From positions 1 through 64,000 of the forward strand of contig NZ_NMPZ01000017.1 of assembly GCF_002224675.1 (NCBI RefSeq): a DNA stretch of 64,000 nucleotides, given 5' to 3'. Shown here in pieces: positions 8,694-17,575 of the stretch. Each line of letters opens with the position of its first letter. Position 1 is the first letter of the stretch. This DNA comes from Segatella copri (GTDB lineage: Bacteria; Bacteroidota; Bacteroidia; Bacteroidales; Bacteroidaceae). Under the pieces are notes generated by a model that saw only the letters and a program-made list of their open reading frames with translations, was not told the origin of the DNA and did not search any database. Made by a program: the position numbers and the translations under genes.

Positions 8694-11600
8694 TTTTTCA
8701 TCTGAAACTTAAGTTTACCACCATTCAAAATATCCTTATGCGACAGTTTGTAACCCCAAAACGGTTTATCGTTCAAGCTCATCTTTTGGATATAGAAAGC
8801 ATCCTTCGACACTCCATCCGCAGAAAGAATGAACTTCCTGCCGTTTTCCAGATTCAGAGTCACCTTGTCAAAGCTTGGAGTACCTATATAATAATAAGGT
8901 GTACCCGGACATACAGGATAGAATCCGATAGACGAGAACACATACCACGCCGACATCTGTCCTGCATCATCATTTCCCGACAATCCGCCCGGCGTATCAT
9001 TATACTCGGTCTGGAGAATATGATGCACCCGCTCCTGCGTTTTCTCAGGAGCCCCGGCAGCATCGTAAAGATAGGCTACCTGATGACAAGGTTCATTACC
9101 ATGCCAATACCATCCGTTATCAAACATCTTGTCCAGTCGGGCTATCACCTTCTCGTTGCGAATAGGAGTTTCGCCCTTCTTCTCCATCTTTCTTTCCGCC
9201 TTTTCTATCTGTTTTTCCTGCTTATCCATCGGTTTGCTGTTTCTGATAACCTCAAACAGCCCTTCCGGATTCTGCGGAACATACCAGGTATAATGACAGG
9301 TAGCACCCTCGGTGATGTAACTCTTGCGGTGCACCAGGTCTTCATTATTCTCCCACTTTCCGTTCTCGTATCTGCCATCCGCCCATCCCGTAGCAGGATT
9401 GATGACATTGCGCCAGTTCTCGGAACGGCGCATCAGATCGTTGTAATCCTCCAGATACTTCTGTCGCAGAGTAGCATCCTGACAGGAATCATGCAGAGCC
9501 TTCGCCATCTGTGCCACGGCATAATCATCATAGGCATATTCCAGGGTACGGGAAGTCTGCTCGTTGGTATGAAAGGCTTCCTCCACCATATCCTCCAACG
9601 GAATATAGCCATTATCCATATACGATTTGATGGCACGGCGGCCCTTTCCATCCCGATAATCCTTCGCCAGATAAGGAGTAGAGAAAGCATTGAGCCGCAT
9701 TCCCTCGTAAGCCTTGGCTGCATCAAAATTGCGAATGCCCTTGACATACGCATCGGCAAGAGCCGCACCCGAATGATCGCCAATCATCGCTGCCGAATAA
9801 CTGTTCCAGCATGGGAAGATAGGCATCCAGCCACCCTCCTTGTACATCTGAACCAGAGACTGCATCATCTCGCCCGACATCTTCGGAGTGATGAGACTAT
9901 AGAGCGGCAACTCTGCACGATAGATGTCCCACATGGAGAAATCGCCATACTTGCGGAGATAAGAATAGGCAGGAACGGCATAACCCTTGGAACTCAGGGT
10001 AGCATTGCCCATCTTCACGGTACCTGTAGAAAACTCCGGATAATCGCCATTCACATCACTCATTTCATGAGGGAGGAAGGATGCACGGTAGAGAGCACCA
10101 TAAAACTGGTTGACCTTGCCAGCATCCTTGCTTTCCACATCAATGGTATGAAGTCGGTCACACCAGATTCCGGCAGCATACTCCATCATACTGTTGAAGT
10201 CCAATCCACCATACATATAGTTTTCTGCATTGAGATTCTCCACTGCATTGTCGCGGGATGTAAAGGATGTACCCGACATCCACTCCATCGCCTTACCCGA
10301 TCTGCCACGGAAGGTGAGCCAGGCGCCAATGCGTAGTTTGCCCTGCACCTTCAAACCTCTTACCATCTTCCTATCGCCCTCGAAAACACCGTAATCCACC
10401 AGGTCCTTCTCATCGTAAGCCAAGACGAAATGTCCGGAGAAACCAGCCGGTTTTCCCCATCCCTGATAGATGCGATGCACCGGATTATAACCATAGACAA
10501 TATGATTGATGGTATCAATCTCGATGTATCCCTGTCCTTCATCGCTGTTCGGATTGATGACAAGATGAACCAGCTCATCCTGCTCCGGAGTAACACGGAG
10601 AAAGGAGGTATGACTCAAGGCTGTCATCTCTACCTTCAGATGTTCATCCTTCAGGCGGACAGCATAGTAGTGAGGATGAGAGACTTCATCTTCATGACTG
10701 AATGCCGTAGCTCTCTGTTCTGGCTGAAGGCGGAGCTTTCCACCAAGCGCTGCCACCGTGAAAGAGCCATAATCCTGCGTACATCCGCCCACCAGCCAGT
10801 GGCTGCAGCGGAAGCCCTGCAGATGGGTATCCTTATAATAATAAGGTGCGATACATTTCTGCTCTGTATCCTGCGTCTGAGGAGTCCAGAAGTTCTGACC
10901 ATTCGGAACGAGAACTGCAGGGATGGTTTGTCCATGTTCCTCACTACCCTTTCCGAACATGCCCGCAGTCTGGGTATTTGCCTGTGCCGTACCCACCATC
11001 GTATTGATGGCATTGAGCTGGCGGATATGTTCCAGGCGATGAATCCGCTCATGCATTTCCTGCTTCCAGGCATTCCAGGAATAGTAATGCGTACCATAGA
11101 TCACCTGACCTACGGGAGAAAGCATGACATCCCGCTCATTGAGCATGAACTTCACCAGCACGCTATCCTTCGCATTCTTATAGAATATCATCTGGAGATT
11201 GGCAGCCATCGGAACCACGCGATCCATCTTTTCCATTTCATCTCCCAAAACCACCAGACCAGCCTCTTCACGTGCTCCTGCCGGAGGAACATTTACATCG
11301 AAGAGAAGAGACAAGAGACGATAAAGGGCTGTATCATGACCAAAGCGAAGTGTAGCCGATGACTTAACAGAACGCAAAGCCCGATCTGCCTCAGCCTCGA
11401 TATTCTGCCATAAGGAGATTGCACTACGGGCAGGAATATCCTCATTCGTAGCAACGGTACCATTGTTGATGGACATCCGAAGGTTATTGGCTTCATAAAT
11501 GGCACGGAACTCATCATCGGTGAAAAGTGCATTCAAGCCATCTTCTATATCCTGCGGATAAGAAGAGAAATCTAAGCCTACATCCTGAATGGAAGAAGCC

Positions 11601-12322
11601 ACCGTATGCATCTCGGTCATCAGCTTCAGGGGTTCATCCACCTTAGAGACATCCTTAAACAACTGAAGAAGGAAACGGCGAGGTGAAACCTGAGCCTGCA
11701 CATGGGTACGGTTCTCCAAATCCTTCACTTCGGGAGAGACATACGCTATCCAAGCCATATCGGCAGAATCGGTCTTGACATCCAGATTCAAGCCTGACTG
11801 GAGGGTATGCAACTCCGAAGTAAAAGCCTGCATACTCTTGGCGCATCGATCCACCACACTGGAACGAGCCTTTACCGCATTGCCCGCAGCAAAGATCTGC
11901 GGATAACGCTCAAACATACGATGAGCGATGCCCTGATGCTGAAGAGCACCCAGCTTGCTCAGTCTGCCACCGTTACCTCTGGCATTTTCCCATACACGCT
12001 GCAACATTCCCTTCACCTGCAAACCCAGTGGAGTGAGATTACTCTCATCTTCAAAATGCTTGCAGATCCAGACATACCGGTCATCCTTCGGCATCCAACG
12101 GGAACCATGGCGACCGTAATGGCTGATATAAAAGGGTGCATATCCCTGAGGAACATTCAGAGAATCAGACATCACATAAGTAGCCGTACCAAAAGTTCCA
12201 GTCTTGGCAGAAGGGCCTTCCGGATAAGCATAATAGACTCCACCCATCTGTTGGCGGGTCTGAGCTTGCATAGATAGCACGCAAGCCAAAGAGATATATA
12301 ATAATGTTACTTTTCTATTCAT
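8690..12322 (-). CDS. secreted histidine-acid-phosphatase / GH92 alpha-mannosidase fusion
   Basis: 1210 aa from ATG 12322, with signal peptide MNRKVTLLYISLACVLSMQA; an upstream in-frame start at 12373 would overlap the preceding gene. Residues about 25-420 are a histidine acid phosphatase (clan 2): SHYGRHGSRW near residue 68 holds the RHGxR catalytic motif and RFGHDTALYRL near residue 329 the HD motif. From about residue 440 to the end is a GH92 exo-alpha-mannosidase domain, with SHWLVGGCTQDYG, the general-acid region GNEPCHQ (about 1076) and the base region LSGNDDAGQMSAW (about 1118). GH92 enzymes are calcium-dependent and remove alpha-linked mannose. The fusion suggests removal of phosphate and mannose from one substrate such as phosphomannan (inference). 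It lies 29 nt after another GH92 gene. Confidence 0.9.
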   Translation of the reverse strand: MNRKVTLLYISLACVLSMQAQTRQQMGGVYYAYPEGPSAKTGTFGTATYVMSDSLNVPQGYAPFYISHYGRHGSRWMPKDDRYVWICKHFEDESNLTPLGLQVKGMLQRVWENARGNGGRLSKLGALQHQGIAHRMFERYPQIFAAGNAVKARSSVVDRCAKSMQAFTSELHTLQSGLNLDVKTDSADMAWIAYVSPEVKDLENRTHVQAQVSPRRFLLQLFKDVSKVDEPLKLMTEMHTVASSIQDVGLDFSSYPQDIEDGLNALFTDDEFRAIYEANNLRMSINNGTVATNEDIPARSAISLWQNIEAEADRALRSVKSSATLRFGHDTALYRLLSLLFDVNVPPAGAREEAGLVVLGDEMEKMDRVVPMAANLQMIFYKNAKDSVLVKFMLNERDVMLSPVGQVIYGTHYYSWNAWKQEMHERIHRLEHIRQLNAINTMVGTAQANTQTAGMFGKGSEEHGQTIPAVLVPNGQNFWTPQTQDTEQKCIAPYYYKDTHLQGFRCSHWLVGGCTQDYGSFTVAALGGKLRLQPEQRATAFSHEDEVSHPHYYAVRLKDEHLKVEMTALSHTSFLRVTPEQDELVHLVINPNSDEGQGYIEIDTINHIVYGYNPVHRIYQGWGKPAGFSGHFVLAYDEKDLVDYGVFEGDRKMVRGLKVQGKLRIGAWLTFRGRSGKAMEWMSGTSFTSRDNAVENLNAENYMYGGLDFNSMMEYAAGIWCDRLHTIDVESKDAGKVNQFYGALYRASFLPHEMSDVNGDYPEFSTGTVKMGNATLSSKGYAVPAYSYLRKYGDFSMWDIYRAELPLYSLITPKMSGEMMQSLVQMYKEGGWMPIFPCWNSYSAAMIGDHSGAALADAYVKGIRNFDAAKAYEGMRLNAFSTPYLAKDYRDGKGRRAIKSYMDNGYIPLEDMVEEAFHTNEQTSRTLEYAYDDYAVAQMAKALHDSCQDATLRQKYLEDYNDLMRRSENWRNVINPATGWADGRYENGKWENNEDLVHRKSYITEGATCHYTWYVPQNPEGLFEVIRNSKPMDKQEKQIEKAERKMEKKGETPIRNEKVIARLDKMFDNGWYWHGNEPCHQVAYLYDAAGAPEKTQERVHHILQTEYNDTPGGLSGNDDAGQMSAWYVFSSIGFYPVCPGTPYYYIGTPSFDKVTLNLENGRKFILSADGVSKDAFYIQKMSLNDKPFWGYKLSHKDILNGGKLKFQMKK

Positions 12323-12351
12323 ATAATATATGAAACGGAGAATACTCCCAT

Positions 12352-15087
12352 TTATTGTTTTTCCAACCTCCAATCAATACCTAAAGGATTTCCATCCATA
12401 CGCAGCACCCAAGGGAGACCGAGGTTCACTGCAATCTGCATCACAGTTCCATCCTGTTCAGCCTTGACGGTGATTCTCTTTTCGTCTGCTGATATTTTCC
12501 GCCATAAAATCCCATTATAAACAAAGGATCCGTTTGCCAGAAGCTGACGCAGTGCCTTTCGGGAGATAAACAGGAAGGTGCCGTCACGCATACCCTTGTT
12601 GGAACCCATATCGCACACATAGAGATTCCTGCCTTTCTGCGGACTATCCCAACAGAAACCATCAGCCTCATCCACCACCTTGCGAGGAATCAGATAGAGA
12701 GATTGATTACATTTCAGTATAAGCGTATCAGCCATACTCGTTGAATCTATTCCTACCTCCCAGTTACGATACTGTCGGTTGAGGATGAAGCGAGCCACAT
12801 ACTGCGTTGGAATAGTTATCAAATACTTATCCACAGGCTGTGCAAAAACTGTGGATTTCTCTTTTTCTTTCATTATCAGCAGTTTCTGCGTTTTATCAAC
12901 ACCCTTTTCCTCAGTTTTAAAATCAGGAAGAACAAGTTTTCCACCATTTATCAACACATCGTGAGTTATGAACATCTGCTTCCATCGCTCTCCTTCTCTC
13001 ACCACCTTCAAGTCCTTACCATTTGATAGATGGATGGTGTATTCAGGAATCATGGGCGAACCTACGATATAGAGATTCTGACCGGCTATCGGATAGAATC
13101 CCAGCATATTGAAAACGAGCCAGGATGACATCGCACCCCCATCATCATTACCCGGCAAACCGCCAGGAGAATCATCATAGTTATCGTTCACAATCTGCTG
13201 GATTCGCTGAACGCTCAAGTCAGGGCGCCCCACCCAATGATACAGGTAAGGAGTCATGAAGCTCGGTTCATTCGCCACATTGAAATGGCCATTGGCGAAG
13301 AAGGTATCGAGTCGTTTGATGAAAGCATCCTTGCCACCACAAGCCTCAATCAGTCCAGGCACATCGTGTGGAATACTGAGACTATATTCTGCCGACAAAG
13401 CCTCGTAGAAGAAGGTTGACCACCATGGAAGATACCAGGGCGCCACCTTGGTATCCGGATGATAAGGAATCACAGGATGATAGACCTTCGACTTGCCCCA
13501 AGGCACAGAGTCGAGCCATCTGCCATCCACACCTCTCGGCATGATAAATCCCTTCATCCCCTGCCATTCATAATCAGAACGCCAGAGGTTGCGCCAGTTA
13601 TGCGAACGCTTCATATACTTATCATAGAATTCCGGATAACCCAGTCCTTTTGCCACCTGGGCGATGCACCAGTCATCATAGCTATACTCCACGGTACGAT
13701 TGCCGGCACGGTCTATTCCATACGGAATATAGCCCAGCGTGTTATATTCCATCAATCCACCTCTACCATGCTTTTCCTCAGGCACGCTGCCCACAAAGCC
13801 ATCATCATCCGTTGGTGGCACTTCGGCATCCTTGATCATCGCCTTCAGCGCCAGTTCATAATCGATACCCTTCATTCCTTTCGCAAAGGCATCGGCTATG
13901 ACTATATCCGCATTGCTGCCTCCCTGCGTTCTGCCGTTCCAGTTGCCACTTCTAGCATCAGGCATATAACCGTCATGCTTGTAGATATTGAGCAGGGAAT
14001 TGACCATATCACGCTGCTGCGGTTCCTCTATCAGCGTAAGCAAAGGCATGGAAGTACGATAAGTATCCCAGATGGCATAGTAATCATCATAATAAGGCGT
14101 AGCGGAGAAATGAGGGTTTTCACCCGACTTATCCACAGGCATCAGCATCGTATGATAAAGGGCTGTATAAAACATCCGCTTCTGCTTTTCGGTGCCTGAG
14201 ATTTCTATCTTCCCCAACTTTCCGTTCCAGGTTTTCCACACATTCTTCAACTGGGCATCGAAGCCGCAGGCAGGGATATTCCGCCTTGCCTGGGCAATAC
14301 TGATATGCGAAATACCAATCTTCAGATTGACGGTACTTTTCGAGAAGGCAACATCCAATCTTGTCTTTGAATCCTTCACCTTATTATATAGAGGCGCTTC
14401 GCAATTAGATAAAGGCACATCGCTATTAGATAAAGGCGTATCGCAATTAGATAAAGGCACATCACTCTGCAAATAGAAATATACAGTATAAGGGCCGCCA
14501 TTGTTCCAGCCACCCCTTACAGTACTCCATCCTGAGACGGCATATTTCCCATCACAAGTAACATACGAATCCACATACTGCTGAGTTTCGCGCTTATCTG
14601 GAATCGTGTCTATACCTAGGAAGGTAGCCACATCTATCAGGAGTTTTCCCTTCTGTTTCCTGCCATAATCCAATCGATAGAAGGCACAACGTTCTGAAGC
14701 GGTAATCTCCGTTCGGATTCCATTTTCAAAAGTACAGGCATAATATCCCAAGGCTATCTTCTCATCCACACGTTTCTGGATGATTTCCCCAGCATCCAAG
14801 AAAGGCAGAATCAGGATATTGCCATACTTCTGTCCACCCCCGGTCCCGCTGACGTGCATCTGCGAGAATCCCTTGACAGGCTCAGGCATCGGCGCCCATC
14901 CCGCATTCGGCATAGACACGGCATCCGGTCCCGGCTTCGCCATACCGTATGGCATACAAGGTCCGGGGAAAGTTCTACCCAATCCCTCACTTCCGATACG
15001 CGGATCTACGTATCGGGAATAATCTTGCGCCATTGTCATCAAGAAGCCAAAGGCAAAAAATATAACTAAGAATACGCTTCTCTTCAT
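12352..15087 (-). CDS. GH92 family alpha-mannosidase with extra C-terminal domain
   Basis: 911 aa with signal peptide MKRSVFLVIFFAFGFLMTMA. The N-terminal domain shows YVDPRIGSEGLGRTFPGPCM and MHVSGTGGGQKYGN. The catalytic domain shows VANEPSFMTPYLYHW (general acid, about residue 607) and LPGNDDGGAMSSW (base, about residue 646). GH92 exo-alpha-mannosidases are usually about 730-760 aa; here about 160 residues follow the normal end and form a separate beta-rich segment not recognised. Residues about 212-240 contain heptad-like tandem repeats (SDVPLSN, CDTPLSN, SDVPLSN, CEAPLYN). The ATG at 15087 follows a hairpin at 15105-15141. It is probably co-transcribed with the fusion gene 29 nt downstream. 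Confidence 0.92.
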   Translation of the reverse strand: MKRSVFLVIFFAFGFLMTMAQDYSRYVDPRIGSEGLGRTFPGPCMPYGMAKPGPDAVSMPNAGWAPMPEPVKGFSQMHVSGTGGGQKYGNILILPFLDAGEIIQKRVDEKIALGYYACTFENGIRTEITASERCAFYRLDYGRKQKGKLLIDVATFLGIDTIPDKRETQQYVDSYVTCDGKYAVSGWSTVRGGWNNGGPYTVYFYLQSDVPLSNCDTPLSNSDVPLSNCEAPLYNKVKDSKTRLDVAFSKSTVNLKIGISHISIAQARRNIPACGFDAQLKNVWKTWNGKLGKIEISGTEKQKRMFYTALYHTMLMPVDKSGENPHFSATPYYDDYYAIWDTYRTSMPLLTLIEEPQQRDMVNSLLNIYKHDGYMPDARSGNWNGRTQGGSNADIVIADAFAKGMKGIDYELALKAMIKDAEVPPTDDDGFVGSVPEEKHGRGGLMEYNTLGYIPYGIDRAGNRTVEYSYDDWCIAQVAKGLGYPEFYDKYMKRSHNWRNLWRSDYEWQGMKGFIMPRGVDGRWLDSVPWGKSKVYHPVIPYHPDTKVAPWYLPWWSTFFYEALSAEYSLSIPHDVPGLIEACGGKDAFIKRLDTFFANGHFNVANEPSFMTPYLYHWVGRPDLSVQRIQQIVNDNYDDSPGGLPGNDDGGAMSSWLVFNMLGFYPIAGQNLYIVGSPMIPEYTIHLSNGKDLKVVREGERWKQMFITHDVLINGGKLVLPDFKTEEKGVDKTQKLLIMKEKEKSTVFAQPVDKYLITIPTQYVARFILNRQYRNWEVGIDSTSMADTLILKCNQSLYLIPRKVVDEADGFCWDSPQKGRNLYVCDMGSNKGMRDGTFLFISRKALRQLLANGSFVYNGILWRKISADEKRITVKAEQDGTVMQIAVNLGLPWVLRMDGNPLGIDWRLEKQ
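14390..14460. repeat. 21-bp in-frame tandem repeat inside the GH92 gene
   Basis: Units at 14390-14410, 14411-14431 and 14432-14452, plus a partial fourth from 14453, differ by one to four bases. They encode repeats of seven residues, xDxPLSN, in a loop between beta-strands of the N-terminal domain. The number of units could vary by slippage without breaking the frame. Confidence 0.85.
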
Positions 15088-15104
15088 ACGTTTTAATTAA
15101 TAAT

Positions 15105-15141
15105 TGCGCCAAAATCTTCAATTTCACCACATTTTGGCGCA
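15105..15141 (-). terminator. 11-bp perfect hairpin between small secreted protein and GH92
   Basis: TGCGCCAAAAT (15105-15115) and ATTTTGGCGCA (15131-15141) are perfect inverted repeats around a 15-nt loop. The hairpin starts 1 nt after the small gene's stop on the minus strand and ends 17 nt before the GH92 ATG. No long T-run follows, so it may attenuate transcription or protect the RNA end rather than fully terminate. Confidence 0.6.
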
Positions 15142-15142
15142 G

Positions 15143-15802
15143 CTATAACGCCATTTGAATGCGATTCATCAAGACCTCCACATATCCATGACTCATCACC
15201 AATGCCTTGCTGGAAGTTTTCTTGGTTCCATCTTTCTTCGCAAAAGGGAAACAAACATTCAGCGACCATGTTTCGTTCACAGTATATGGGGGATGCTTGT
15301 CGAAATCCTCATCCAGCATGGCACTCCAAATACCATCATCAACTTTCGTCACCTCATAATTTGGAACGACAATCGTCAGTTTGACCTGTTCATCTTTGAT
15401 GTCGCAACGCACAAGAGGGCGAATATTGACACAATAAGAGGAACAACCACCCGAGTGATAAGCAATGCCAGGCAAATAACCCTTTGCCATGATAACCCCC
15501 AATTCCTTGTCTGCCATCTCTATCGATGAACTAGCATTGCTAAAGGTTTTCAGAAACCAATAATTCAAATCGACAAAGAGTTCATTTTTACTCTTGCCTC
15601 GCACCGAGATGGTTTTCTCAAACGTCAAAGCATTGTCCTTGTCCAACGTATCTTTTTCGCCAAGATAAAGCGCAACGTCTTTCCATCTTTTTCCATATTG
15701 ATTAATCACGTAGGTCTCGACCTCTTTACGGCTCAATGTTTGAGCATCTACAGCTAGCAAGCCTGCCAACCACAGTAATAACAACAATAGATTTCTTCTC
15801 AT
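15143..15802 (-). CDS. small secreted protein, DUF4468-like (tentative)
   Basis: 219 aa from ATG 15802; the two-codon-longer frame would begin with TTG. Signal peptide MRRNLLLLLLWLAGLLAVDA. The mature part is alpha/beta with GKSKNELFVDLNYWFLKTF near the start and two nearby cysteines (GGCSSYC). The general pattern of a conserved N-terminal strand-helix and a basic, beta-rich second half resembles DUF4468 proteins of Prevotella/Bacteroides, which have no known function. It sits between the susD terminator and the GH92 pair. Assignment to the family is from memory of its look and is weak. Confidence 0.6.
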   Translation of the reverse strand: MRRNLLLLLLWLAGLLAVDAQTLSRKEVETYVINQYGKRWKDVALYLGEKDTLDKDNALTFEKTISVRGKSKNELFVDLNYWFLKTFSNASSSIEMADKELGVIMAKGYLPGIAYHSGGCSSYCVNIRPLVRCDIKDEQVKLTIVVPNYEVTKVDDGIWSAMLDEDFDKHPPYTVNETWSLNVCFPFAKKDGTKKTSSKALVMSHGYVEVLMNRIQMAL

Positions 15803-15853
15803 AATCAAACAGTTTTATCAAAATGAAACAAACTTCATCTAACAATTAGAAAA

Positions 15854-15880
15854 AAGGGAGTGGCAGAATCCACCACTCCC
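15854..15880 (-). terminator. rho-independent terminator after susD
   Basis: On the minus strand GGGAGTGG pairs with CCACTCCC and is followed by a run of six T and TCTAATTG. It lies 22 nt after the SusD stop codon and should end the susC-susD transcript. Confidence 0.8.
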
Positions 15881-15901
15881 CCTTTATCATCATTCAACCA
15901 A

Positions 15902-17521
15902 TTAATATCCAGGATTCTGCTCCCAACCATTCAAATTGATTGTATTTTGTGGCACAGGGAAGATGCGATGACGCTTGTCGAAGTTTGCATCTGGGAAATC
16001 CTTGTAATGAGGGAAGAACTCATCCTCATAATGACCGAAACGAATCATATCATTACGACGCCAGTTCTCATCAAAGAATTCACGACCACGCTCATCATAG
16101 ATTTCCTGCAAGGTAGGTTCGTTAGCTATCGTTGGAGCACCTGCGTATGAACGAATCTGATTGAAGAGAGCTTTTGCACCACTACTACCCTGACGAGTAA
16201 GAGCCTCAGCCTTCATAAGAAGTATGTCGGCATAACGGAAAATCGGCAAGTCATTAGACTGGTTACGACCATTATTATAGTCGGCTGGAGTAGTAAACCA
16301 TTTGATGGAGTGACAACCCTGCTGATAAGCATTAGCGTCATTGCCAACCTCGATGGTGTTATCTTTCTTAGCAAGAGTGATGTTTTCTGTAAAATGTACC
16401 TGGTTGCCTTTATACATAAAAGGTTCAGTTGTAGGACGTAAAGTCTTTGGGTCACGAACATAGACATCACCACGAAGAATGCTGAGATTACGAATATCCC
16501 CATCCAGAGAGAACAATTTGGCAAACTCAGGAGTGACTACCATGTTACCACCAAACGACTGAGTAAACTTATCTGCTGAACCATAGACATTTGGCAACAA
16601 ATTTTTCATATCCTTGAATGTACGAGGACGAGCATACTGCATACCCTGACGATTGATGGCATCATATGGTATTGCATATATGAAGTCTTCCACCTTCCAG
16701 CCATTGTCGTATGAGAACTTATGAAGATAGTCAACAGAACCCAAATTGAACTTACCACTATTGATAATATCATCGCAAGCAGCAATACAAGCATCCAACT
16801 TTGGATTTGCAGCAGTTGCTGCATCATATTGGTCAACCGACTCCGCCGTATAAACAGGCCAGTTGATATATAGCTTGGCAAGAAGAGCCTCAGCCATCCA
16901 TTTAGTAGGCTTGCCGTATGTATTTTCAGTAACATCATCCGTCAATGCAGGGATAATGTCATTAAGCTCACTCTCAATCCACTCGGCAACTTCCTTACGT
17001 GAAGAACGAGGTACCACAGAACCTTCAGACTGAACTTTATCCAAAATAGGCGTATCACCATAATTATCCATCAAAATCCAGGTGTAATAAGCACGTATGG
17101 CACGAGCTGGTGCTTTCATCTGGGCAGAAGCTCCACTACCCAATTCCTCCAAGATGGTATTCGCCTTTGTAATACCAGCCGTCACATCATCATACCAACC
17201 GATAGATGCATCATTAGGAGAACTACAATGAAGTGCTTGGTGAGCATAGGTACCACTGTCATAATAACCGCCAGCAAAAGCGAGTGAAGTAAACTCATCG
17301 GAAGCCAAGCATTGTGCCTCCATATAACGGCGGCCCAATGTTCCTGCAAGATGGTAATATACATCTGCCATCTTTGCCTCCACAACAATCATAGGATCAA
17401 CTCCTGAGTTTTGACTAGGATCTTCAGTATATTGCGAGTTTGGACTCATGTCCAAGTCCGTACAGCCGGTAAGTGCCATGGCAAACAATCCAGCTGAAAT
17501 AAACAATCTATTTAGTTTCAT
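15902..17521 (-). CDS. SusD/RagB-family glycan-binding lipoprotein
   Basis: 539 aa. The N-terminus MKLNRLFISAGLFAMALTGC is a lipoprotein signal with Cys at about residue 20, followed by TDLDMSPNSQ. The body is the SusD fold: TPR-like helices (EELGSGASAQMKAPARAIRA YYTWILMDNYGDTP), the typical LPIFRYADILLMKAEALTR segment and the C-terminal RGREFFDENWRRNDMIRFG. SusD proteins sit on the outer face of the outer membrane and hand glycan to SusC. It lies 54 nt downstream of susC in the same operon and is closed by a terminator at 15854-15880. The ligand is not shown; the neighbouring GH92 enzymes suggest alpha-mannan or N-glycans. Confidence 0.95.
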   Translation of the reverse strand: MKLNRLFISAGLFAMALTGCTDLDMSPNSQYTEDPSQNSGVDPMIVVEAKMADVYYHLAGTLGRRYMEAQCLASDEFTSLAFAGGYYDSGTYAHQALHCSSPNDASIGWYDDVTAGITKANTILEELGSGASAQMKAPARAIRAYYTWILMDNYGDTPILDKVQSEGSVVPRSSRKEVAEWIESELNDIIPALTDDVTENTYGKPTKWMAEALLAKLYINWPVYTAESVDQYDAATAANPKLDACIAACDDIINSGKFNLGSVDYLHKFSYDNGWKVEDFIYAIPYDAINRQGMQYARPRTFKDMKNLLPNVYGSADKFTQSFGGNMVVTPEFAKLFSLDGDIRNLSILRGDVYVRDPKTLRPTTEPFMYKGNQVHFTENITLAKKDNTIEVGNDANAYQQGCHSIKWFTTPADYNNGRNQSNDLPIFRYADILLMKAEALTRQGSSGAKALFNQIRSYAGAPTIANEPTLQEIYDERGREFFDENWRRNDMIRFGHYEDEFFPHYKDFPDANFDKRHRIFPVPQNTINLNGWEQNPGY

Positions 17522-17575
17522 ATTCTGTAATCTGATTAAATGTTATTACTTTAGGTCGATATACTATGGCGCAGC

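Noticed and set aside
8738-10336. Open frame of 532 codons on the plus strand inside the phosphatase-GH92 gene
   Set aside because: Antisense shadow of a gene with full catalytic motifs; its protein is unnaturally rich in Arg, His and Ile.
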